Shown: one piece after another, positions 33,387 to 41,935 of the stretch | How positions within the stretch are numbered: the first letter of the stretch is position 1 | Layout of the letters: each line of letters opens with the position of its first letter | Program-made: the position numbers and the translations under genes | NCBI GenBank assembly: GCA_002786385.1 | Contig: PGCN01000007.1 | Location: 333,591 to 397,590 of the forward strand | DNA length: 64,000 nucleotides | Direction: 5' to 3' | Source: Flavobacterium sp. FEMGT703F | GTDB taxonomy: Bacteria; Bacteroidota; Bacteroidia; Flavobacteriales; Flavobacteriaceae | Notes under the pieces: generated by a model | Told to the model about the DNA's origin: nothing | Database searches by the model: none | What the model saw: only the letters and a program-made list of their open reading frames with translations

Positions 33387-34043
33387 TTAGTAATTAATTT
33401 TTTCTGCTTTATAGTAAGAATAAGTGCCTATTGATGTATTGATATAGTCTACTTCCTGAACGTTTTTGAATCCTGCATCAGTAATGTATTTTATCATTAA
33501 TCCATTTACATTATCAGTAGTAGTTTTGAAACCGTCTAATAATTGAACTAAGTAAAAAGAAAATCTCATCCATTTTGTTTTTGCTTTACCCCAATCTCCA
33601 ATGATTAATTCTCCATTAGGTTTTAATATCCTATAGATTTCCAGCAGGCACTTTAGTTTTGTAATCATGTCTAACTGATGAAAAACAAGTGAACTATAAA
33701 CCTTGTCAAATGAATTGCCTTCAAATGGTAACTTATTTCCATCATACAAAAAAAGTGTGGCATCAATACCAGCCTTATTTAATTTGTATTGAGCAATGGT
33801 CTTAATCTTGGGATCGATGTCAACGCCTTGTATGTTACAATTAGGAAAGCGCTGTTTTAGAATGATGATATTTTGCGCGGTTCCAAAACCAAACTCTAAT
33901 ATTTTCTCATTCTCTTGAGGATTGACATAATCTATTAGCTTGTTTCTGAATTTTTTTTCGGGCATAGTTAATTTGATTGCTAAATCGTAGTAATCGCTTA
34001 AAAAATCATAACCTAATGCCGGAATAAATTTTGTTGTACTCAT
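33387..34043 (-). CDS. Class I SAM-dependent methyltransferase
   Basis: The protein is 218 residues with the Rossmann SAM fold: motif I ILEFGFGTAQN (48-58), the acidic end of beta-2 (VDIDPK), motif II LPFEGNSFDKVYSSLVFHQL and motif III LKPNGELIIGDW. It is of the Methyltransf_11/25 type. The substrate is unknown. It has no transmembrane span or metal motif, so its place in the middle of a copper operon is not explained. A role in ubiquinone/menaquinone chemistry or metal-ligand synthesis is possible. Confidence 0.82.
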   Translation of the reverse strand: MSTTKFIPALGYDFLSDYYDLAIKLTMPEKKFRNKLIDYVNPQENEKILEFGFGTAQNIIILKQRFPNCNIQGVDIDPKIKTIAQYKLNKAGIDATLFLYDGNKLPFEGNSFDKVYSSLVFHQLDMITKLKCLLEIYRILKPNGELIIGDWGKAKTKWMRFSFYLVQLLDGFKTTTDNVNGLMIKYITDAGFKNVQEVDYINTSIGTYSYYKAEKINY

Positions 34044-34050
34044 CTTGGTT

Positions 34051-34860
34051 TTACTTTGTTAAATCGAAAAAAGTATAGTACAGATTGAAATAAAATCCAT
34101 TTGGTGCTGAACGTAACATTGAACTTATTAGTTCTTGACGATACGCCAAATCCAATCGCGCCTGACTATTGAAAATAAATTGTATTGCCGGCACAACGTC
34201 TAAATATGACTTACCGTTTTCATTGATAGTTTGCCCTACAAATTCTACCATTAAATTGATATTTGTTTGTTTAAAACTGGTATATTTTTTTGGATACATC
34301 AGTTTACCAAATGATAAAGTGTAGTTTGTCGCATTGTCGCCCATATTATCAGGGAAAGGATAATCAGGTTTGTTGTCAAAGGCTTTTTCAAAGCTTATGG
34401 ACGAACTTATTGCCAGTTTTTTAATCAACTTTGTGGCTACAAATCCTCCTTCGAAACCTGTGTTGTGTCCTAAGATTTCTATTTGCTCTTGGTGAATGTC
34501 AGCATTATTGAAACTATATCTACCAAATACTGCCATCCTAAAATGACTGTTGAGGTCATCGGAGGAATAGAAACGATACTTTGTATAAAAACTACCTCCT
34601 TCAGTAACCAGTTGGTTGCTTCTGTTACTTATAAAAGCAGAAGCCCTGAACATAATATTTTTGTTAAGGCCATAAGTTACTTCGGGCATAAAATGGTAAT
34701 TGTATCCAGATTTCATTTCTTCTTTGAAAAGAGACTGCATTACATTGACTGCCAACGAATTTGCCGGAACATTACTAGCCGGATCAGTAACTACAAACAA
34801 CTCCTGACTCAAAACATTTTGGCAACTTATTGCAATAAAAATTAAAATAATCTTTCTCAT
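34051..34860 (-). CDS. Outer-membrane beta-barrel protein
   Basis: The protein is 269 residues with a signal peptide (MRKIILIFIAISCQNVLSQ). Alternating amphipathic strands (YNYHFMPEVTYGLNKNIMFR, ASAFISNRSNQ, SFYTKYRFYSSDD) end in a Phe/Tyr-rich strand (GFYFNLYYTFFDLTK), the mark of an outer-membrane barrel. No enzymatic motif is seen. A porin or sensor role is inferred. The start is fused to the preceding HMA gene: stop and start overlap by one base at 34860. Confidence 0.75.
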   Translation of the reverse strand: MRKIILIFIAISCQNVLSQELFVVTDPASNVPANSLAVNVMQSLFKEEMKSGYNYHFMPEVTYGLNKNIMFRASAFISNRSNQLVTEGGSFYTKYRFYSSDDLNSHFRMAVFGRYSFNNADIHQEQIEILGHNTGFEGGFVATKLIKKLAISSSISFEKAFDNKPDYPFPDNMGDNATNYTLSFGKLMYPKKYTSFKQTNINLMVEFVGQTINENGKSYLDVVPAIQFIFNSQARLDLAYRQELISSMLRSAPNGFYFNLYYTFFDLTK

Positions 34861-35357
34861 TAATTTAGAATTTTAATGTGAAAATCATCTTCATTGTTTG
34901 AAGCATAGGTTACGACATTCTTATATGATTTGGATAATTTTTTGAATTCTTTTTCAGTTACATAGCCTTTATCAACTACTTGAAATTGTATTTCACTCAA
35001 GTTATTTGGTTTGTCATTAACCAAAATATAAGGGGTTTGAGTTATAGTTTCCGGTTTTGCTGTTATCACTAATGTGCCGATAAAAAAACCTGCTTTTTCA
35101 ACTTTTTCCTTAAATACTTTTGGGCTTAATGTATTGCCTTCAGTCAGCGTTACCGTAAACGTATTGGTGTTTAAATCGGTTTCTACATTAACTACTTCGG
35201 GCAATGTTTTTAGCTGTTTGTTTATGGCATTCGAACACATAGAACAAGTTAAACCCGTAGCCCTGATTTCGGCTTTTACTATTTGGGCGTTACTCTTTAT
35301 TGAGAACATCAAAACGATTGATGCTACAATTACACGCACTTTATTTATTTTATTCAT
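34860..35357 (-). CDS. Secreted HMA-domain protein
   Basis: The protein is 165 residues with a signal peptide (VASIVLMFSIKSNAQ). One heavy-metal-associated domain with GLTCSMCSNAINKQLKTLPE (Cys38, Cys41) is followed by a C-terminal region of about 70 residues without motif. It is a periplasmic Cu(I) carrier by family. The start is 8 bases inside the 30-residue ORF above it, and a one-base overlap joins it to the barrel gene below. Confidence 0.85.
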   Translation of the reverse strand: MNKINKVRVIVASIVLMFSIKSNAQIVKAEIRATGLTCSMCSNAINKQLKTLPEVVNVETDLNTNTFTVTLTEGNTLSPKVFKEKVEKAGFFIGTLVITAKPETITQTPYILVNDKPNNLSEIQFQVVDKGYVTEKEFKKLSKSYKNVVTYASNNEDDFHIKILN

Positions 35358-35442
35358 CTGTATTTAATATTTGTTTTTTAATTGAAGATAGAACGTCTAC
35401 TAAATCTTCTTTATATCTAAATAATGTTAATAGGCGTTTCAT
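35350..35442 (-). CDS. Possible 30-residue coupling ORF
   Basis: ATG at 35442 lies 1 base after the stop of the tlpA-like gene, and its stop overlaps the start of the HMA gene by 8 bases. The peptide starts MKRLLTLFRYKEDLVDVLSS. The linkage on both sides suggests translation, possibly only to couple the two genes. No function is assigned. Confidence 0.35.
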   Translation of the reverse strand: MKRLLTLFRYKEDLVDVLSSIKKQILNTDE

Positions 35443-35443
35443 T

Positions 35444-35926
35444 TTAATCTTTTATTAATTTTATTATTTCTTCTTCTGTTGGATTCTTCGCTATTAGAAC
35501 ACCTTCGCGGTTAAAAAGGTATTTGGACGGTAATTCATCTACTCCGAAAACTAAGGCGGCATTAGCATCAAATCCTTTAGGGTCTATCAATTGAGTGAAT
35601 TTGATTTTATCTTTTTCAATTGCTTTGAGCCATTTGTTTGCATCAATGTCGATTGATATTCCAATTATTTCCATTTTATCCGGACTAACCTCATTGTGTA
35701 GTTTGACTAATTTTTTATTACCTAACCGGCAAGGCGCACACCAAGATGCCCAAAAATCGACAAGCACGTATTTTCCTTTAAAAGATGAGGTGTTTACATC
35801 GCTGTTGCTATTACTTTTTAGTGTAATTGATGGTATTGTATCACCTACTTTAATCTGTGCATTCATCGAAAGCGCGACCAATATTAATAGTGCTGTAAAG
35901 TATTTTACTTGATTTTTGAATAACAT
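35444..35926 (-). CDS. TlpA-like periplasmic thiol-disulfide oxidoreductase
   Basis: The protein is 160 residues with a signal peptide (TALLILVALSMNAQ). The thioredoxin fold has WASWCAPCRLGNKKL (Cys63, Cys66) and the cis-Pro strand VDELPSKYLFNREG. It belongs to the TlpA/ResA/AhpC-TSA type. It should reduce disulfides or cytochrome/metal-site cysteines in the periplasm, which fits the Cys-rich carriers in the same operon. Confidence 0.85.
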   Translation of the reverse strand: MLFKNQVKYFTALLILVALSMNAQIKVGDTIPSITLKSNSNSDVNTSSFKGKYVLVDFWASWCAPCRLGNKKLVKLHNEVSPDKMEIIGISIDIDANKWLKAIEKDKIKFTQLIDPKGFDANAALVFGVDELPSKYLFNREGVLIAKNPTEEEIIKLIKD

Positions 35927-35991
35927 ATTAGTACCATTGTTTTTTATAAAACTAAGTCCTATGCCAACATAAGACTTAGTCTATTAAAGTG

Positions 35992-37047
35992 TTACATTTT
36001 TATAACAATCCCATTTGGCTTTCTTCCAACATTGATTGTTTTTGTTACTGAATGATTAGTGGTATTTACAACAGAAACTGTATTAGCAGTTTGATTGGTT
36101 ACATAAGCAGTATTACCATCTGTTGTGAATGCAATTGCATGTGCACCGGCACCAGTATTAAATGAGCTTCCGTGCATCCACATATTCATTCCTGTATCCC
36201 AAGTCCAATAATGCACTTTTCCAGCCATTGGATCGGAAACCCATAATTCATTTTTAGGACCATTATATGATGCTATTCCTGGCATGAAGCCCAAAGTAAT
36301 TGTTTCATCAACAGAGTTTGTAGCTACATCAATTACAGAAATGGTTTGTCCGTCTTCATTGTCTACATACATTTTACCATTGCTTCCTGTCCAAGCACCA
36401 ACAGGGTTATCTCCAACGGCAATAGTTGTGATTATCGCTTTTGTTGCCGTGTTTATCACTGTTATGCTATCATCATCACCATTTGCCACATAGGCTTTTG
36501 TACCATCGGAAGAAAATGTTAGTTCAGCTGCCATCATTCCGACATCGATTGTATTCAATAAAGCATTGGTAGTAGCATCATATACTAAGACTTTACTATT
36601 CATTTCATCCATTTGAGGTACCCAAATTTCATTTCCGTTAGGTGAATAAATAGAATTATGGTTCATTAATGGCAGGTTGATGTTTTTTACAATCGAACCA
36701 TTCATAGCATCAATTACTAACAATTTTCCTGTCATCCCTGATGTCATTAAACCAGAATGACCTGCACTCAAATCCATTCCCGGAACACCAATCGCTAGAT
36801 GATCTTGGTGTGATGAAATGTGATGTGGCCACATAATCATATCTGAACCACTTCCCATTAATTCTATAGTTCCGGTTACTTCATTAGTACTTAACTTTAC
36901 TACTGAAACGGAACCATCTTCTCCGTTTACAATGTATGCCGCTGGATAATCGACATTTAATGTCATATCCATATTGTCATCGTTGTTACTACAAGAGGTT
37001 AAAAATATTGCTCCAATGAATGAAGCTATCATTGATAAATTTTTCAT
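35992..37047 (-). CDS. YVTN-repeat beta-propeller lipoprotein
   Basis: The protein is 351 residues, a lipoprotein (GAIFLTSCSNND, Cys19). It has repeats of about 40 residues with the YVTN/YncE signature: YIVNGEDGSVSVVKLSTNEV, AYVANGDDDSITVINTATKA, MYVDNEDGQTISVIDVATNS, AYVTNQTANTVSVVNTTNHS. It should fold as a seven-bladed propeller facing the periplasm or surface. Met- and His-rich sections are present (GSGSDMIMWPHHISSHQDHL), perhaps metal-related. It follows the HMA-DUF3347 gene by 16 bases. Confidence 0.85.
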   Translation of the reverse strand: MKNLSMIASFIGAIFLTSCSNNDDNMDMTLNVDYPAAYIVNGEDGSVSVVKLSTNEVTGTIELMGSGSDMIMWPHHISSHQDHLAIGVPGMDLSAGHSGLMTSGMTGKLLVIDAMNGSIVKNINLPLMNHNSIYSPNGNEIWVPQMDEMNSKVLVYDATTNALLNTIDVGMMAAELTFSSDGTKAYVANGDDDSITVINTATKAIITTIAVGDNPVGAWTGSNGKMYVDNEDGQTISVIDVATNSVDETITLGFMPGIASYNGPKNELWVSDPMAGKVHYWTWDTGMNMWMHGSSFNTGAGAHAIAFTTDGNTAYVTNQTANTVSVVNTTNHSVTKTINVGRKPNGIVIKM

Positions 37048-37063
37048 TTCTATTTTTTTTAGG

Positions 37064-37936
37064 TTATTTAATAGTTTCTACTGTTTTTCCACAGTTTAAC
37101 ATCATTGTCCCATAGTATGGGTTTTTTACAGTGTTTTCTTTGCTCAACCAATTGGCTCCTTTGCCATCATTATACATTGGACAGAATTGAAAGTAAACAG
37201 GTACTTCGTATTTTGCTGCTTTAATCAAAGTATAGATATCTTTTGACAATGTTGTAAAGTGATCACGTTGGTGTTTTACATCTTTTGTATCAGCGATGTG
37301 TTCTGCATCTTCTTTTATTGGATTTAAAACCTTCATCCAAACCATGTGCACCTCCATATCAAGCTTGTCCATTTTGACATTATTTACAGCTGTTAAAAGT
37401 TCTTTTGAAGTTGCAGCTACTTTGGTTCCATCAGAAGTTATCAAAGCATCTTTCAATAAAAAATAATTATCAAATACAGCTTTTAATTGATTTTCATTTT
37501 GAATTACATTAGTAGTTGTTTCAGAATGGTTTCCATGATTGGAATGGTCATCGGTATTAGCAGTAGTTATGTTTTCTTTTTTTACAGGAACTTTTGCTAC
37601 TCTATCGTATTGACAACATCCGTGAAGGCTATTGTAAACCTCATCAGGAGCTAGAAATTTATCGCTATCATAACCTGCTAACGCAATTCTTTTAAGTATT
37701 TCATCCTGATTTGTTAGACTAGCATCATAAGTTAATGTTGCCATTTGGGTTTCCTGGTTCCAATCGACTTTAGCAATTTTTTTAATACTTCCTGCTTTTT
37801 CGATTTTAGTTTCACACATTCCACAGTTACCATAGACTTTAACTGTTTCTATTTTTTCATTTTTTATTTGTGCGTTGATAGAAGTTGATAGCAACATTAG
37901 AGCTGCTACCATTATTTTTATAAATGAGCTTTTCAT
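37064..37936 (-). CDS. HMA and DUF3347 fusion protein
   Basis: The protein is 290 residues with a signal peptide (AALMLLSTSINAQ). Residues 30-95 form an HMA domain with YGNCGMCETKIEKAGSI (Cys38, Cys41). A His-rich linker (DDHSNHGNHSETT) leads into DUF3347, ending QFCPMYNDGKGANWLSKENT, KNPYYGTMMLNCG. It is the first gene of the copper operon as I read it. Compared with the DUF3347 protein at 32649-33374 it has an HMA domain in place of the YHS-like module. Confidence 0.85.
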   Translation of the reverse strand: MKSSFIKIMVAALMLLSTSINAQIKNEKIETVKVYGNCGMCETKIEKAGSIKKIAKVDWNQETQMATLTYDASLTNQDEILKRIALAGYDSDKFLAPDEVYNSLHGCCQYDRVAKVPVKKENITTANTDDHSNHGNHSETTTNVIQNENQLKAVFDNYFLLKDALITSDGTKVAATSKELLTAVNNVKMDKLDMEVHMVWMKVLNPIKEDAEHIADTKDVKHQRDHFTTLSKDIYTLIKAAKYEVPVYFQFCPMYNDGKGANWLSKENTVKNPYYGTMMLNCGKTVETIK

Positions 37937-38128
37937 TTTTAAATAATGTTAGTAATCAAAGTGTTTTACCTTGATTGATTGATAAAATAAATTTGAATAA
38001 ATAACAGTTGCGAAAGAAATAGAAATGCAAACCAAATAATGGTATAGCAAAATGTATTCTAAAACTGTTGTAAATTGGATAGCAAAACGCTATGAATTTG
38101 ACACACTTATGGCTGTCAAAAATTGGAT

Positions 38129-38506
38129 TTAGCTTATTTTAGGGATTAGCCAAATGGAATAAAAACCATCGGAGACTGATGGTGTAGTATATAAAAAATT
38201 GATTTTTTCGAATAGAGGAAAGTTAAAGGCAGTCAGCTGAAAACTAATTTCGGGTACGAAGCTTACCAATGAAGTGGGGCAAGTTGATGAACAACCGCAA
38301 CCGGAATGCCCGCATTTGCCGCCACAACCCTTGTTGTCTTTATCTTTTGTATTTTCATCAGCGCAACAGCTCTTTTTTTCTGCTTTATTGGATGAAATTT
38401 CTTTTTTGCACGAATTCTTTTCTGAACTTTTACCACAAGCCATAGTAGTATTAGGCATGAGGAACATGCCTAATAAAACTACAAGTATGATGTGGTATTT
38501 GTTCAT
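38129..38506 (-). CDS. Small secreted Cys-rich protein
   Basis: The protein is 125 residues from the ATG at 38506 (MNKYHIILVVLLGMFLMPNT). The ATG at 38527 would add seven residues before the signal peptide. The mature N-terminal part is dense in Cys, Lys and Gly (KKSCCADENTKDKDNKGCGG, KCGHSGCGCSSTC), a likely metal-binding segment. The C-terminal 45 residues are hydrophobic/aromatic and carry none. It is a periplasmic metal sink by inference. It lies downstream of the Zn/Cd ATPase gene. Confidence 0.7.
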   Translation of the reverse strand: MNKYHIILVVLLGMFLMPNTTMACGKSSEKNSCKKEISSNKAEKKSCCADENTKDKDNKGCGGKCGHSGCGCSSTCPTSLVSFVPEISFQLTAFNFPLFEKINFLYTTPSVSDGFYSIWLIPKIS

Positions 38507-38565
38507 ATATCTATTAAAACAGTACAAATTTAGCTAAAAATTATTGCCTTATGTTAAAATTGATG

Positions 38566-40629
38566 TTAAAATCTCATTCTCTGAATTCTAACGGCGTTTA
38601 ATATTGCCAACAACGCTACGCCAACATCGGCAAAAACGGCTTCCCACATTGTGGCTAAACCACCTGCACCAAGTACTAAAACTATTGCTTTTACAGCAAA
38701 TGCTAAAATAATATTTTGCCAAACAATCTTTTTAGTTTGTTTACCAATATTTATAGCCATTGGGATTTTACTTGGTTTATCATCTTGAATAACAACATCC
38801 GCAGTTTCGATTGTGGCATCACTTCCTAAACCTCCCATTGCAATTCCTACATTGCTTAATGCTACTACTGGTGCATCGTTTACACCATCGCCAACAAAAG
38901 CAACCGTTTCGTTTTTAGCTATAATTTCTTTTACTTTGTTTACTTTATCTTCGGGAAGTAAGTCTCCAAAAGCGTTTGTAATTTTGAGTGATTTTGCTAC
39001 AAATTGAACAACAGTGTCTTTATCACCACTTAACATTGTGGTTTTAATATTCAACGCTTTAAGTTTATCGATTGTGATTTGAGCATCCTCTTTTATGCTA
39101 TCGGCAATGGTTATATATCCTACAAACTTTTTATCGTAAGCTACTGCGATTAATGTATAAACAATACTTGTAGGATCAATATCATATTTAATAGAAAATT
39201 TATCCATTAGTTTGAAATTACCAACTAATAATTCTTTTCCTTTGACAAGGGATTTTAAACCATGCCCTGAAATTTCTTCAACCTCTTTTAGTTCAATTGT
39301 ACTATCAATTTTTCCAACAAACTGATGAATCGCTGTTGCGACTGGATGTGTACTTTGACTTTCTAAAGCATTGACCACTTGTAGTATATCGTCTTTATTG
39401 AAATCGGAATTAAAAACTACTTCTTGTACTTTGAAAACACCTTCAGTCATTGTGCCTGTTTTATCCATTACTACATTTTGAACAGTAGCCATTACATCGA
39501 GAAAATTACTTCCTTTAAATAAAATTCCGTTTTTAGAAGCAGCTCCAATTCCGCCAAAATATCCTAACGGAATACTAATAACTAAAGCACAAGGACACGA
39601 AATAACCAAGAAAACCAAGGCACGATACAGCCAATCTCTAAAAATATAATTATCTACAAAAAGAATTGGAACTACACAAATTAAGATGGCTAAAAGCACC
39701 ACAATTGGTGTGTAAATCTTGGCAAATTTGCGTATGAATAATTCAGTTGGTGCTTTTTTTGCTGTTGCATCTTGCACCATTTCAAGTATTTTTGACAGTT
39801 TACTATCGGTATAAGCGGTTGTAACTTTTACTTGACAAACCGAATTTAAGTTTATCATTCCTGCTAAAACCGTTTCGCCTTTTGCTTTGGTGTCGGGTTT
39901 ACTTTCACCTGTAAGTGCTGCTGTATTAAATGAAGCTGTATCGGAAAGTAATTCGCCATCTAAACCTAATTTTTCTCCTGCTTTGAGTTGGATAATATCG
40001 CCAATTTTAGCGGTTGCTGCTTTGATTGTTTTGGCTACATTATTTTCTAAAATAGTAACTTCATCTGGTCTTTGGTCGAGTAAGGATTTTATATTTGCTT
40101 TGGCTCTTTGAACTGCAAGTGTTTGAAAGACTTCGCCAACAGCATAAAACAGCATCACGGCAACACCCTCTGGAAATTCTGCAATTGCAAAAGCTCCGAT
40201 GGTTGCAATACTCATTAACAAAAATTCTGAAAATATTTCTCCTTTTTTTATAGCGACAAAGGCTTCTTTTATTACAGGAAAACCGACTGGTGCATAAGCA
40301 ACAACATACCATATAGTTCGTACCCAACCTGTAAACCAAGTTTGCGGAAAGTAATTATCAAAACCAATGGCTATTAATAACAAAACCAAACTAATGCCTG
40401 CTGGCAAAAACATTTTGAAAGTGCTATCAGTACTGTTTGAGTGGTCGTGACCGTCATCGTCGCTATGTGTTTCTTTCGTTGGTTCATCGGTAGCACAACA
40501 TCCCATTTCTTTGTGCTCTTTTTTTAATTGCTTGTTTGCAACTGCATTTATTTTTTCTTCCTGTGTGCAACAAAGCTGTTTTCCATGAGCATCGAAGATG
40601 TGTTGGTGTTTTTGGTCTGAATTTATCAT
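38566..40629 (-). CDS. Zn/Cd/Pb-type P1B ATPase
   Basis: The protein is 687 residues. It lacks an HMA domain and instead starts with a short His- and Cys-rich tail (KQLCCTQEE, EMGCCATDEP, HSDDDGHDHSN). The core has CPC (VISCPCALVISIPLGYFGG, near 345), DKTGT (VVMDKTGTMTEG) and GDGVNDAPVVALSNVGIAMG. The sequence after CPC (ALVISIPL) and the C-terminal DVGVALLAILNAVR with a conserved Asp are typical of ZntA/CadA, so Zn(II)/Cd(II)/Pb(II) is the likely substrate. A terminator hairpin (40655-40685) and a 26-residue ORF lie upstream. Confidence 0.9.
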   Translation of the reverse strand: MINSDQKHQHIFDAHGKQLCCTQEEKINAVANKQLKKEHKEMGCCATDEPTKETHSDDDGHDHSNSTDSTFKMFLPAGISLVLLLIAIGFDNYFPQTWFTGWVRTIWYVVAYAPVGFPVIKEAFVAIKKGEIFSEFLLMSIATIGAFAIAEFPEGVAVMLFYAVGEVFQTLAVQRAKANIKSLLDQRPDEVTILENNVAKTIKAATAKIGDIIQLKAGEKLGLDGELLSDTASFNTAALTGESKPDTKAKGETVLAGMINLNSVCQVKVTTAYTDSKLSKILEMVQDATAKKAPTELFIRKFAKIYTPIVVLLAILICVVPILFVDNYIFRDWLYRALVFLVISCPCALVISIPLGYFGGIGAASKNGILFKGSNFLDVMATVQNVVMDKTGTMTEGVFKVQEVVFNSDFNKDDILQVVNALESQSTHPVATAIHQFVGKIDSTIELKEVEEISGHGLKSLVKGKELLVGNFKLMDKFSIKYDIDPTSIVYTLIAVAYDKKFVGYITIADSIKEDAQITIDKLKALNIKTTMLSGDKDTVVQFVAKSLKITNAFGDLLPEDKVNKVKEIIAKNETVAFVGDGVNDAPVVALSNVGIAMGGLGSDATIETADVVIQDDKPSKIPMAINIGKQTKKIVWQNIILAFAVKAIVLVLGAGGLATMWEAVFADVGVALLAILNAVRIQRMRF

Positions 40630-40654
40630 ATTATGACTTGTTTAATTAAAAAAA

Positions 40655-40685
40655 GGTTGCAAATAGTTAGTTACTATTTACAACC
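40655..40685 (-). terminator. Terminator hairpin in the ATPase leader
   Basis: A 12-bp stem (ggttgcaaatag with ctatttacaacc, one wobble pair) and a 7-base loop are followed on the minus strand by seven T residues. It lies between the 26-residue ORF and the ATPase start at 40629. Confidence 0.75.
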
Positions 40686-40709
40686 TATACATGATTTATC
40701 TGCGAAATG

Positions 40710-40790
40710 TTATGCCGAAAAACTTACAATTAATCCAGTTAAGGCAGAAAGCATTAAGACACATTTCCAACAATTGAGTCTGTTTTTCAT
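40710..40790 (-). CDS. Possible 26-residue CxxC leader or membrane peptide
   Basis: MKNRLNCWKCVLMLSALTGL and six further residues, ending in SFSA: a CxxC pair (Cys7, Cys10) and one hydrophobic span. It lies 25 bases upstream of the hairpin at 40655-40685. It could be a small metal-binding membrane peptide or a leader peptide controlling the hairpin. The assignment rests on its shape and position only. Confidence 0.4.
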   Translation of the reverse strand: MKNRLNCWKCVLMLSALTGLIVSFSA

Positions 40791-40981
40791 TTTTTAAAAT
40801 ATTTATGTTATTATTATTGTACATGTAGGGCAATTTTTGTGCCACTAATACTGGCGGTTAATACTATTTGAAATTAAATAGTATGTTGATTATTTTTTTC
40901 CATGTACCTAAACTACGGTATCATGATATTATTATTTGTCTATTTTAAAAGCATTACCTTGCAACTCTTTCTTCAAATATA

Positions 40982-41449
40982 TTAATCATTTTCATTGTCT
41001 TCTCCGTGTTTACGAATCATTTTTTCTTTCCATTTTATGTACCATTTTTGATGGTGTAATGAAAGTAAAAAACACAAAGCAAAAGCACTTATTATTGCAA
41101 TAATAAACATATTTAAAGCAACAGCAACTCCTACTGCTGATGTACACCAAACTGTTGCTGCTGTTGTTAAACCGTGTGATGTTCCTGCGCTGGAATTGCG
41201 ATAAATTATTCCTGCTCCAAGAAAACCGACACCAGTAACAATATTTGCGATTACTCTTGAGGTATCCGCTGGGCTTTTTACCAAATGGGCTGTTATTGCA
41301 GTAAATAAAGTTGCGCCAATACAAACGGCAGCATAAGTTCTTATTCCAGCATCGTGACCATGTTTTTCTCGATCTAAACCAATAAATGCTCCTAATAGGA
41401 ATGAAATTATGAGCTTGGAAACAATTATTAATTCTACCGTAACATCCAT
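40982..41449 (-). CDS. MgtC/SapB family membrane protein
   Basis: The protein is 155 residues with four to five spans. It starts with FLLGAFIGLDREKHGHDAGI, followed by RTYAAVCIGATLF and VTGVGFLGAGIIYRNSSAGT, the conserved MgtC/SapB signature (GxxxGxDREK, Arg-Thr, GFLGAG). The soluble ACT-like tail of MgtC is missing, as in the short SapB type. Its role in magnesium or metal homeostasis is uncertain. It lies in the Zn/Cd/Co module. Confidence 0.85.
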   Translation of the reverse strand: MDVTVELIIVSKLIISFLLGAFIGLDREKHGHDAGIRTYAAVCIGATLFTAITAHLVKSPADTSRVIANIVTGVGFLGAGIIYRNSSAGTSHGLTTAATVWCTSAVGVAVALNMFIIAIISAFALCFLLSLHHQKWYIKWKEKMIRKHGEDNEND

Positions 41450-41476
41450 ACTTAAGGGTATAAATTTAAATTAATA

Positions 41477-41884
41477 TTATTTTGTTGTAGTTTCATCATT
41501 ATTGATTTCATTTATAATCCATTCTTTTGCTTGTGCTTTATCTGATAGTTCAAAATACTTCAAGTTAGCATTTGCAAATGGTTTCATAATTGCCATCATA
41601 CACTTTTCCCATTTTTTTTCCCCAACAATAGCTATAGTTTCTATATCATCTGAATGTGTGAACTTCATGTTACCATAATTAATTTCAATGATACCATCTT
41701 CCCAAAATCCCGTAGAATTTGTACTTGACCCATCATCCATTTCAAAATACCAGCGTACTTTTTTTCCAGTTTTGATAATATTATGAATAAAAGGATGGAT
41801 TTTTTCATAATCTTTTATGCCTAAAAAATCATTGGCTGTAGTTGCAATAACATTATTTCCGGTAAAATCTAAAATCTGTAACAT
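41477..41884 (-). CDS. SpoIIAA-like (STAS-fold) protein
   Basis: The protein is 135 residues. It reads LDFTGNNVIATTANDFLGIKD, then IKTGKKVRWYFEMDD, FTHSDDIETIAIVGEKKWEK, and AKEWI at the end, as in SpoIIAA-like proteins (PF11964) common in Bacteroidetes. No catalytic residues are expected. The role is unknown. It is placed between the bestrophin and MgtC genes. Confidence 0.8.
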   Translation of the reverse strand: MLQILDFTGNNVIATTANDFLGIKDYEKIHPFIHNIIKTGKKVRWYFEMDDGSSTNSTGFWEDGIIEINYGNMKFTHSDDIETIAIVGEKKWEKCMMAIMKPFANANLKYFELSDKAQAKEWIINEINNDETTTK

Positions 41885-41935
41885 AATTCAACTCTAAAGT
41901 TTAGAATGGTTTTTATGTAATAAATAACTATTGAA

